Assembly (NCBI GenBank): GCA_934432885.1 | Contig: CAKRYY010000001.1 | Coordinates: 1 to 64,000 of the forward strand | Direction of reading: 5' to 3' | Source: an uncultured Lachnospiraceae bacterium | GTDB lineage: Bacteria > Bacillota > Clostridia > Lachnospirales > Lachnospiraceae | Length of the DNA stretch: 64,000 nucleotides | Part shown: in pieces, positions 27,254 through 34,750 of the stretch | How positions within the stretch are numbered: the stretch's first letter is position 1 | Layout of the letters: the number at the start of each line of letters is the position of its first letter | Translations under genes and position numbers: made by a program | The notes under the pieces: generated by a model | The model's database searches: none | Told to the model about the DNA's origin: nothing | The model's input: only the letters and a program-made list of their open reading frames with translations

Positions 27254-28123
27254 ATGAACCAAAAGAAGGCGGAAATAACCTGGGAACTGAAAAGGATTTT
27301 GGTAATCTGCATGGCGGCGCTATTGATGGCGGCAAATATCCGTACCTTCGTGCGGACAGGCGGATTGTATCCGGGTGGCGCGACAGGACTTACCATTTTG
27401 ATTCAGAGAATTGGAGAAATGTTTTTTCAGGTGACGATTCCCTATACGGTGGTCAATCTTTTGCTGAATGCAATACCTGTCTATATTGGATTCCGGTACA
27501 TCGGCAAAAAGTTTACGCTGTATTCCTGTCTGATGATTCTGCTGACCAGTGTGCTTACGGACCTGCTTCCGGCAGTTGCCATTACCTATGATACGCTTTT
27601 AATCAGTATTTTCGGCGGTATGTTAAATGGACTGGCGATCAGCATGTGCCTTGCAGTGGAGGCGACCAGTGGCGGGACAGATTTTATTGCCATTTATCTT
27701 TCCGAAAAAAAGGGTGTGGATTCCTTCAATGCGATTCTGCTTTTAAATGTGGTGATTCTGGCGTTGGCAGGCGTTCTGTTCGGCTTTGATAAGGCACTGT
27801 ATTCCATTATTTTTCAGTATGCGTCTACACAGGTGCTGCATGTATTATATAAAAAATTCCAGCAGCAGACGCTGTTTATCGTGACGGACAAGCCGCGCGA
27901 GGTCTGCGAAGCCATTTTCCGTGTAAGCCATCATGGAGCGACTATTTTAGAGGGCGAGGGCGCTTTTGAACACTGCGAGCGAAATGTGGTGTATTCGGTA
28001 GTATCGGGTGCAGAGAGCAAGCGGGTTATCCGAACCGTGCGGGAGGTAGACCCGAAAGCTTTTATCAATGAGGTAAAGACGCAGCAGCTTACAGGGCATT
28101 TTTACCAGAAGCCGGCAGACTGA
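27254..28123 (+). CDS. YitT-family membrane protein
   Basis: The 289-residue protein has five or six membrane segments in the first 190 residues (NIRTFVRTGGLYPGGATGL, GGMLNGLAISMCLAVEATSGGTDFI) and a cytoplasmic C-terminal DUF2179-type domain (TLFIVTDKPREVCEAIF through TVREVDPKAFINEVKTQQLTGHF). This is the usual YitT layout. The transported substrate is unknown. TTGGAGG precedes ATG 27254. Confidence 0.92.
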   Translation: MNQKKAEITWELKRILVICMAALLMAANIRTFVRTGGLYPGGATGLTILIQRIGEMFFQVTIPYTVVNLLLNAIPVYIGFRYIGKKFTLYSCLMILLTSVLTDLLPAVAITYDTLLISIFGGMLNGLAISMCLAVEATSGGTDFIAIYLSEKKGVDSFNAILLLNVVILALAGVLFGFDKALYSIIFQYASTQVLHVLYKKFQQQTLFIVTDKPREVCEAIFRVSHHGATILEGEGAFEHCERNVVYSVVSGAESKRVIRTVREVDPKAFINEVKTQQLTGHFYQKPAD

Positions 28124-28201
28124 GTAAAGATTTAGGGGAATCAAAGGCCGTGCTAATTTTAGTCGCCAATGGCAAATGTAAAGCAAAATCATTACAAATG
28201 C

Positions 28202-28230
28202 TTTACAAATAAAAAGCCACATAGTATAAT
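28202..28230 (+). promoter_or_regulatory. Promoter upstream of the toxin-antitoxin pair
   Basis: TTTACA (28202-28207) and TATAAT (28225-28230) have a 17-bp spacer. A direct repeat TTACAAAT spans the -35 box. About 160 bases of hairpin-rich leader follow before the antitoxin gene. Confidence 0.65.
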
Positions 28231-28254
28231 GTTGATAGAGAATATTGCGCCGAG

Positions 28255-28373
28255 CAAAGCGAGTGCGCATCGCGAAGCGCGTACCATGAATCGAAGATTC
28301 ATGGTCTAATGTCATTAGACATTAGACCGTCGCCCGCATGGGCATCAGAGCCGTAATTGCGGAGCAATTATGG
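28255..28373 (+). repeat. Array of short perfect hairpins in the leader
   Basis: Successive inverted repeats fill this segment. They are ACCATGAATC/GATTCATGGT (28283-28305, 3-base loop), GGTCTAATGTC/GACATTAGACC (28303-28328, 4-base loop), GCCC/GGGC (28332-28343) and CCGTAATTGC/GCAATTATGG (28351-28373, 3-base loop). A GC-rich GCGC pair lies at about 28264-28281. It looks like an assembled repetitive element rather than a riboswitch. Confidence 0.7.
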
Positions 28374-28405
28374 TAAAGTCAAATTATAGAAAAGGAGTGG
28401 TGATT

Positions 28406-28666
28406 ATGGCACAGGCAATGATTAACTTCCGCATGGACGAAGAACTGAAGAAAAGCATGGAAGAAACATGTAAAGATTTAGGATTAAGCATGACAACTGC
28501 CTTTACAATATTTGCAAAAAAAATGACAAGGGAAAAAAGAATTCCTTTTGATGTATCAGTAGATCCATTTTACTCTGAAAGTAACATGACGTATTTGAAA
28601 AAGGTAGTAGAAGATATTGAATCCGGGAAAGTGGTTCTTGCTGAGCATGAGTTGATTGAGGACTAG
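28406..28666 (+). CDS. RelB/DinJ-family antitoxin
   Basis: The 86-residue protein begins with the ribbon-helix-helix pattern of the RelB/DinJ family (AQAMINFRMDEELKKSMEETCKDLGLSMTTAF...) and has a short C-terminal toxin-binding tail rich in acidic residues. ATG 28406 is chosen because AAAGGAG lies 9 bases upstream; an earlier in-frame codon at 28370 lies in the hairpin array. It would neutralise the following toxin and repress its own promoter. Confidence 0.9.
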   Translation: MAQAMINFRMDEELKKSMEETCKDLGLSMTTAFTIFAKKMTREKRIPFDVSVDPFYSESNMTYLKKVVEDIESGKVVLAEHELIED

Positions 28667-28669
28667 TGC

Positions 28670-28930
28670 ATGAAGATACTTTGGGATGAACGCGCATGGG
28701 AAGAGTATCTTGAATGGCAGATTCAGGACAAAAAGACCTTAAAAAGAATCAATATGCTTATCAGGGATATACAACGGGATTGTTATGGTGGTATCGGGAA
28801 ACCGGAGGCGCTGAAAAATAATTTGAGCGGTTGGTGGAGCAGACGGATTGATGATGTGAACCGAATCGTTTATAAAGAAAAAGAGGGGGCTATTATCATA
28901 GCGTCATGCAAAGGACACTATGATAATTAA
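28670..28930 (+). CDS. YoeB-family ribosome-dependent mRNA interferase toxin
   Basis: The 86-residue protein follows the YoeB/Txe pattern closely: ILWDERAWEEYLEWQ, GKPEALKNNLSGWWSRRID, NRIVYK and a C-terminal CKGHYDN with the catalytic His-Tyr at 83-84. YoeB enzymes cleave mRNA in the ribosomal A site. It starts 3 bases after the antitoxin stop. YoeB toxins usually pair with YefM antitoxins, so the DinJ-type partner is an uncommon combination. Confidence 0.92.
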   Translation: MKILWDERAWEEYLEWQIQDKKTLKRINMLIRDIQRDCYGGIGKPEALKNNLSGWWSRRIDDVNRIVYKEKEGAIIIASCKGHYDN

Positions 28931-28951
28931 ATATGCTTTAAAGGGAGATAT

Positions 28952-31216
28952 ATGCTGCGGATGAAAAAGGGGCACAAGCTGCCTTTAAAGACAGTCTATT
29001 ACAATTTGTTCTTTTATCTGATTGTGATTCCGATTCTGATTGTCTTAATCATTTCGCTCTGGCTGCTGAACCGGCAGTTCAAGGAGCAGGCGATTGAAAA
29101 TATCAGACAGGCGCAGGAGGCGGTAATTGCGGAGCTGCAGTCAGATGTAAATGTCATGTCTATGCGCCTGTCGCATCTGATTTATACCAATAATAATGAA
29201 ATACTGGCGTATGCAGCGGAAACGGATACATCAAACTGGAACAGGCGCTATGAATATGCGCAGAAGCTTCAGCAGGCGGGAAATCTGGCGCTGGAGCCGG
29301 TGAAGGATATTATTTCCACCAGCTTTTATATGAAGGATGGACGTATGACTTATATCAAGAATGAGATCAAACGCCCGACAGATGAGATTCGCAGGGAGGA
29401 ATGGTACCGGGCGGCGCTGCAGAAGAAAAACACAGTCTGCCTCGGCTCCTATGATACAGCCGCTTCCAATGACCTCTATACCGGTGGAAAGAAAAATCTG
29501 CTGATTCTTGTTTTTGCGCTTGCACCGGATGTTACGACAGACCGCTCACAGAGAATAGAAATGGTTGTATTTTACCAGTCTACGAAGGCGGCTGAGAGAA
29601 TCGGAGAATATAACCGCAGCTATGAAGCTGGGAGAAATAAATTTGGCATAACCAGGATTCTGGATTCGCAGGGACGGGTAATTTTCTCAACTGTGGATGA
29701 TGATGTGTGCATAGAGCAGCCTGAAAATTATACGTTTGTCAGGACGCCGCTGGAATTGAATGATACCGTCTGGTATGTGGAAAGCAGCATTTTAACGCGT
29801 GAGTTGACGATGGAATACTGGAGAGGCGCGCTTGGAATTCTGGCGGCGGCGATTCTCGTGCTTGCGCTTGCGGGCTATTATTCCCGTTACTTTCTGCGCA
29901 GCATTGTCAATCCGATTGAAGAAATCAGCAAGGGCCTTCGGCAGGTTGAGGAAGGCAATCTTGAGGTACATATCGCGGCAAGCGGGCAGTCTGAAGTGCG
30001 CAGCATGATTCACCAGTTCAATGCGATGGTGCGCAGGCTCAAGGCTTTGATTGGCGAATATGAGGAAAAAATGCGTGCAGGAGAGCAAAGTCCGGCAGCT
30101 TATTTTGCTTCTATTGTAAAAGGAGAAATCATTCCCACGCAGACAGATTTGCGCTACCGCGAATTTTTTGCGGAGCACTATGCGTTGATTGCCCTATGGA
30201 TGCCGCAGAAGGGGCAGGGAGATAAGGACGCGGACATGCTTGCAGGCATGCTGCATGGATTTGAGCGGAACCCAAGATATGCGTCCCGCTGTATTGCCTG
30301 TCAGGAGGATGCTTCCCATGCAGTTCTCTTTTACAGGATAGCGGAGGAGGCGTACCGCGACAGGCTGCTTTCGATGGTAAAGGAACTGCAGCGCCTTGCA
30401 CAAAAGGAATACGGCGTAGAGCTGGCAGCCTGCGTCAGTGAGGAAGCGTCAGATGCAGGACAGATTCTTAACTGCCTTGCCGAAATACAGAAGAAATCCT
30501 GCTTTGCAAAGCTCTGCGGTGAAAATGCAGTGATAGAAACCGACAGGCAGAAGGAGGCGGCGGAAAAGATTCTGGAGCTGTCCACTTCCTATACGGGACT
30601 GGCAAATGCGCTTTATATTGCAGATGAAAAAAATGTAATGCAGGAAAAGGAGCGGCTTTTTGCAGGCTTTACAGACCAGACGATGGAAGACAATAAGCTC
30701 TGTGTGCTTGCGGCGGTTTTGGCAGTAGCGGAGCGCTTTGACAGCGATAATGGAAACTTTGCAGAGATTTTTGGACAGAAAATTGACTATGTAGAAAAGG
30801 TGGAGCGGATAACAGATAGCAGAAGCTTAAAGCTGTGGCTTACAAACTACTTTGCATGGATTATGGATTATTCCGAAAGCAGGCTCAAGGTTTCGGAAAC
30901 AGATGTTATTATTAAAGCAAAGCGCTATATAGCTGACCATTACGAGGATGCTGACCTGTCGCTGGGAAAGGTCGCAGAATATGTGGAGCTGAATGAAAAA
31001 TACTTTACAAATCGTTTTACCCGCGAGACGGGAGAGACCTTTTCAGCATATCTGACTGGTCTGCGGATGCAGAAAGCGAAGGAGCTTTTAAAGACGACGA
31101 CCTTTAAGGTCTATGAAATAGCAGAAATGGTAGGCTACCATAATGCAGAGCATTTTAACCGAATGTTTAAAAAACACAATCAAATTACACCGGCACAGTA
31201 TCGAAAAACCATGTGA
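28952..31216 (+). CDS. Membrane-bound AraC-family sensor-regulator
   Basis: The 754-residue protein combines a sensor and a DNA-binding domain in one chain. In order, it has a membrane helix (about 18-40), a Cache-like extracellular domain (about 45-285), a second membrane helix (about 290-312), a HAMP-type linker (SIVNPIEEISKGLRQVEEGNLEV), a cytoplasmic linker region, and a C-terminal AraC double helix-turn-helix (ADLSLGKVAEYVELNEKYF, VYEIAEMVGYHNAEHFNRMF). No kinase or receiver domain is present. It precedes a sugar ABC importer and beta-galactosidase genes and probably activates them on sensing an external glycan. Confidence 0.92.
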   Translation: MLRMKKGHKLPLKTVYYNLFFYLIVIPILIVLIISLWLLNRQFKEQAIENIRQAQEAVIAELQSDVNVMSMRLSHLIYTNNNEILAYAAETDTSNWNRRYEYAQKLQQAGNLALEPVKDIISTSFYMKDGRMTYIKNEIKRPTDEIRREEWYRAALQKKNTVCLGSYDTAASNDLYTGGKKNLLILVFALAPDVTTDRSQRIEMVVFYQSTKAAERIGEYNRSYEAGRNKFGITRILDSQGRVIFSTVDDDVCIEQPENYTFVRTPLELNDTVWYVESSILTRELTMEYWRGALGILAAAILVLALAGYYSRYFLRSIVNPIEEISKGLRQVEEGNLEVHIAASGQSEVRSMIHQFNAMVRRLKALIGEYEEKMRAGEQSPAAYFASIVKGEIIPTQTDLRYREFFAEHYALIALWMPQKGQGDKDADMLAGMLHGFERNPRYASRCIACQEDASHAVLFYRIAEEAYRDRLLSMVKELQRLAQKEYGVELAACVSEEASDAGQILNCLAEIQKKSCFAKLCGENAVIETDRQKEAAEKILELSTSYTGLANALYIADEKNVMQEKERLFAGFTDQTMEDNKLCVLAAVLAVAERFDSDNGNFAEIFGQKIDYVEKVERITDSRSLKLWLTNYFAWIMDYSESRLKVSETDVIIKAKRYIADHYEDADLSLGKVAEYVELNEKYFTNRFTRETGETFSAYLTGLRMQKAKELLKTTTFKVYEIAEMVGYHNAEHFNRMFKKHNQITPAQYRKTM

Positions 31217-31229
31217 AAACATGGTTTTT
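31204..31229 (+). terminator. Terminator overlapping the AraC stop codon
   Basis: AAAAACCATG (31204-31213) and CATGGTTTTT (31220-31229) form a 10-bp stem, and the stop codon lies in the 6-base loop. The right arm provides the T-run. Confidence 0.75.
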
Positions 31230-31526
31230 CTTACGATAAATCAACATATCTGAACAAACATCAAAAATCACTTCTTTTTTCATCTGAAAAAATATCAAGA
31301 AAAATGAAGATATGCAGTGGCGGATAACTGCGCAAAACTGCTATGCTGTTAAAGGAAAAAGAATTCTATTTTTCTGTAACAGGAAATTCGAAGGAAGCTT
31401 CTGTTATAGAACGAAACAGTCGGCCAACTGAATCGAAGAAAGCAACAAAAATAAAATCACGATTTAATTAGTAACAAATCAAAAAGCAAAACAACAAAAT
31501 AATAATGAAAAGGCGGGAGGATTTCC
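31230..31526 (+). promoter_or_regulatory. Long AT-rich control region of the sugar ABC operon
   Basis: There is no gene in this stretch of about 300 bases. It contains an imperfect inverted repeat, TTCTGTAACAG (31372-31382) and CTGTTATAGAA (31401-31411), matching at 10 of 11 positions around an 18-base centre. It is A-rich elsewhere. The ribosome binding site AAAGGCGGGAGG ends about 7 bases before the next gene. The inverted repeat is a candidate operator for the AraC sensor-regulator upstream. No confident -35/-10 pair was found. Confidence 0.4.
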
Positions 31527-32891
31527 ATGATTAAGAAAAGATTGTTTGCAACAGCTCTTGCTTGCCTGATGAGCGCTTCTATCTTTACAGGCTGCGGCAG
31601 CACGGCAGAGACAGGCAGCGCAGCACAGGACGGTGCAGCGCAGGGCGGTGAAACGGCACAGGCCGCTTCTGATAATAAAGAATTAAGCGGTACACTTACC
31701 TTTGCCATCTGGGACAACAACCTCAATGATTTCATTGAACAGAACGATATGGTTGGAAAGTTCCAGGAGCAGTATCCAGATATAGAAATCGAAGTAGAAA
31801 AGATTAAGGATGATTCAGAATATTGGAATGCGATGAAGATGCGTGCATCTGCAAACCAGCTTCCAGATATTATGTTCAACAAGCCTTTTACCTTATCCAG
31901 ATTTAAAGATTATCTGATTGACCTTTCCGGCACACAGGCATGCGCAAACAATGAGCTTGCTTCTGGATATGCACTGGATGGCAAGGTGCTTGGTATTCCG
32001 ATGACCTCTGGTTATGAGTATGTATATTATTGGAAAGACCTCTTCAAGGAGGCAGGCGTAGAAGTGCCGGGCACATGGCCTGAATTTGAAGAGACAGCAA
32101 AGAAGCTTCAGGATTACTATGGAAAGGATAACCCGGATTTCATGGCGATTGCCTGCGGCTTAAAGGATGAATGGCCGGATTATCCGTATATGGAGTTCAT
32201 GCCTGCACTGGAATCCGGAAATGGACAGAACTGGAATACGATGGCTACGCAGGATGCTCCTTTTGCAGAAGGAACAGACATCAACAAAGCATACAGCAAG
32301 GTATATGACCTGTTTACCTCAGGCGTACTTGGAAAAGACCCTCTGGGACTTGGAAACGATCAGGTAACGGCATTGTTTGCAACAAAGGATGCAGCAATCA
32401 TCGCACTTGGTGACTGGGGCTTACAGAACATTGCAAACGGTACAGATGATATTTCACAGCTTGGCACCTTCTATCTGCCGACCAGAAATTCTGAATCTGA
32501 CCCGTATAACGTTATCGTACAGGGCGACTCCTTCATGGGCGTTACGACACATTCCAAAAATCCGGATGCAGCAGTTGCATTTGTAGAGTGGTTCTATTCA
32601 GATGCATGGTATCCTGAATACTTAAACTATGTATCCTCTGCTTCCTCCATGACAAACTTTCCGAAGGATAAGGATCCGGTTCTTGCAGAAGCAGATACGC
32701 TTTGCCCGGATAAGGTTCTGGTAATGTATGACGGCGGTGGAGATGACTTTACGGCAATCCAGAATGAAACAACCTTCGATTACAAGAAGCTGGGTGCACA
32801 GATGATGACAGATGACTTTGACCTGAAAGCATCGATGGATGAACTGAATACGAAGTGGGCAGATGCAAGAGCAAAGCTTGGCATTCAGTAA
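31527..32891 (+). CDS. Carbohydrate ABC transporter substrate-binding lipoprotein
   Basis: The 454-residue family 1 solute-binding protein has a lipobox FTGC (Cys near residue 23), a Ser/Ala/Gln-rich linker, and family blocks such as LTFAIWDNN, QLPDIMFNKPF, YVYYWKDLFKEAGVEVPGTWPEFEETAKKL and AAIIALGDWGLQNI. It captures an oligosaccharide for the CUT1-type importer encoded by the next two genes. A GC-rich terminator-like hairpin follows it, so binding protein mRNA probably exceeds permease mRNA. Confidence 0.94.
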   Translation: MIKKRLFATALACLMSASIFTGCGSTAETGSAAQDGAAQGGETAQAASDNKELSGTLTFAIWDNNLNDFIEQNDMVGKFQEQYPDIEIEVEKIKDDSEYWNAMKMRASANQLPDIMFNKPFTLSRFKDYLIDLSGTQACANNELASGYALDGKVLGIPMTSGYEYVYYWKDLFKEAGVEVPGTWPEFEETAKKLQDYYGKDNPDFMAIACGLKDEWPDYPYMEFMPALESGNGQNWNTMATQDAPFAEGTDINKAYSKVYDLFTSGVLGKDPLGLGNDQVTALFATKDAAIIALGDWGLQNIANGTDDISQLGTFYLPTRNSESDPYNVIVQGDSFMGVTTHSKNPDAAVAFVEWFYSDAWYPEYLNYVSSASSMTNFPKDKDPVLAEADTLCPDKVLVMYDGGGDDFTAIQNETTFDYKKLGAQMMTDDFDLKASMDELNTKWADARAKLGIQ

Positions 32892-32929
32892 ATAGAATAG
32901 AATCCTGCTTGCGGGATTCTCCACGCAAA

Positions 32930-32952
32930 GGGCTGCCGGCGGCAGCCCTTTT
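32930..32952 (+). terminator. Attenuating terminator between binding protein and permease genes
   Basis: GGGCTGCC and GGCAGCCC (32930-32948) form an 8-bp stem with a tight loop, followed by TTTT. A second weaker hairpin, GAATCCTGC/GCGGGATTC, precedes it at about 32910-32929. Partial read-through into the permease genes is expected. Confidence 0.75.
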
Positions 32953-32992
32953 ATATAAAGCGTAAAAACATCAATAAATATGGAGGGCAAGC

Positions 32993-33895
32993 ATGAGTAA
33001 GCTGAGCAAAAAACGTCGGCAGTTCATTTTTCTGTCGCTGATTATCCCAATGCTTTTGTTAATTGCATTTGTTGTATTTCCGGCAATTGACCTGTTCCGC
33101 ATGAGTCTGACAGACTGGGACGGTTATTCGCCACAGAAGAACTTTATCGGAATTGAAAATTACATATCTATGTTAAAAAATAAAGACCTCTGGCTGTCTT
33201 TGAAAAATAACGCTGTGTACTTTGTTGTGCACCTTCTGATGATTGTCGTAGAGCTGGCTTTTGCAGTGCTCCTTACCGGAAAGCTGCGTGCGGCAAAATT
33301 TTATAAGACGATGGTGTTCATGCCTTATATTATCAATGGCGTAGCGATTTCCTATGCGTTTTCCTATTTCTTTTCCCCTGTAAACGGTGCGTTTGATGCA
33401 ATCTTGACGACGCTCAATCTGGAAGCGCTGATACGCAACTGGTTATCCGATCCCAAGATTGTAAACTATGTGCTTGCTTTCGTATCATTATGGCGGTTCA
33501 GCGGCTATCATGTCATCCTGTTTATGGCGGCATTGCAGTCCATTCCGCAGGATACGATGGAGGCAGCGAGAGTGGACGGTGCAAACACGGCGCAGATTTT
33601 CCGTTATGTACAGGTTCCGGCAATTATGCTGATGGTTGATTTTGTACTGTTTGATAATATCAGAGGTGCGCTTCAGGTATTCGACATTCCGTTTGTTATG
33701 ACGGCTGGTGGACCCGGCTACGCATCCTCGACCTTTACCCTCTATACGATTTCCACAGCATTTACCTATTCAAACTTTGGTCTGGCGTCTACGATGGCAG
33801 TGGCAATTATGTTTATGATTGTGGTGATTTATGTGGTACAGAATTCTGTTATTCATGGACTTGTTTTAAAGGATAGGAGGAAAGAGAAATGCTGA
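32993..33895 (+). CDS. Sugar ABC transporter permease 1 (MalF/UgpA-like)
   Basis: The 300-residue permease has six membrane segments, the N-terminal PAIDLFRMSLTDWDGYSPQKNFIGIENY block of CUT1 permeases, and an EAA loop with AARVDGANTAQIFRYVQVPAI that docks on the ATPase. No ATPase gene is in this cluster, so a shared MsmK-type ATPase encoded elsewhere must serve it. It overlaps the next permease gene by 7 bases. Confidence 0.94.
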   Translation: MSKLSKKRRQFIFLSLIIPMLLLIAFVVFPAIDLFRMSLTDWDGYSPQKNFIGIENYISMLKNKDLWLSLKNNAVYFVVHLLMIVVELAFAVLLTGKLRAAKFYKTMVFMPYIINGVAISYAFSYFFSPVNGAFDAILTTLNLEALIRNWLSDPKIVNYVLAFVSLWRFSGYHVILFMAALQSIPQDTMEAARVDGANTAQIFRYVQVPAIMLMVDFVLFDNIRGALQVFDIPFVMTAGGPGYASSTFTLYTISTAFTYSNFGLASTMAVAIMFMIVVIYVVQNSVIHGLVLKDRRKEKC

Positions 33896-34722
33896 AAAAA
33901 AATGGAATCCAGATTTTAAAGCAGATTATCTGCCTTTGCATGGTTGCTGTCGTTATGGCGCCGATTCTGCTGACACTGTTTGCAGCATTAAAAACAAAGG
34001 CAGACATGGTAACGACCTCGCCGCTGCTTTTGCCGGCGTTTTCCAAAATTACCTTTGAAAATTTTGCAAAGGTATTGTCAGATAAATACCTGATTCTGGG
34101 CTTTCGAAATACTGCGCTTATTTTACTGATTTCTCTCTTTTTCAATGTTATGTTCGGAACGATTACGGCATATATTATCGAGCGTTTTGATTTTAAGGGA
34201 AAGAGAGTTGTAGTGGCTTTGTTTTTTATCGGTATGCTGATTCCGACCTTTGTAACAGAAATTGCAAGATTCCGTATCATTCAGGGACTGCACCTGTACA
34301 ATACGCTTGGCGCGCCGATAGTCATCTATGTTGCGTCCGATTTGATGCAGCTTTATATTTACAGACAGTTTATTTCAGGGCTTTCCGTTGCGCTCGATGA
34401 GGCGGCGCTGTTAGATGGCTGCTCCTATTTCGGCGTATTTTCGAAAATAATTTTCCCACTGCTTGCACCGGCGACAGCGACTGTCTGCATTATAAAAGCA
34501 ATCAATATTATCAATGACATGTACATTCCATACCTGTATATGCCGAAAAATAAACTGCGGACACTGACGACCTTTTTGATGAATTATGCCAATGCACAGC
34601 AAGGCTCATGGCAGTCACTTGCAGCCGGCATTATCATCATTATGATTCCGACCATTGCTATTTATGTTTTCTTCCAGAAATATATTCTGGCAGGTATTGC
34701 AGCGGGTGCGGTAAAAGAATAG
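33889..34722 (+). CDS. Sugar ABC transporter permease 2 (MalG/UgpE-like)
   Basis: The 277-residue permease has six membrane segments and the EAA loop DEAALLDGCSYFGVFSKIIFPLL typical of the MalG side of CUT1 importers. ATG 33889 follows GATAGGAGGAAAG and overlaps the end of permease 1, indicating translational coupling. It forms the pore together with permease 1. Confidence 0.94.
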   Translation: MLKKNGIQILKQIICLCMVAVVMAPILLTLFAALKTKADMVTTSPLLLPAFSKITFENFAKVLSDKYLILGFRNTALILLISLFFNVMFGTITAYIIERFDFKGKRVVVALFFIGMLIPTFVTEIARFRIIQGLHLYNTLGAPIVIYVASDLMQLYIYRQFISGLSVALDEAALLDGCSYFGVFSKIIFPLLAPATATVCIIKAINIINDMYIPYLYMPKNKLRTLTTFLMNYANAQQGSWQSLAAGIIIIMIPTIAIYVFFQKYILAGIAAGAVKE

Positions 34723-34750
34723 GAAACGAAGAAATAAGGAGATAGAAAAA

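Noticed and set aside
28255..28373. Possible CRISPR array
   Set aside because: The hairpins differ from each other, are not regularly spaced and have no common repeat unit or cas genes.
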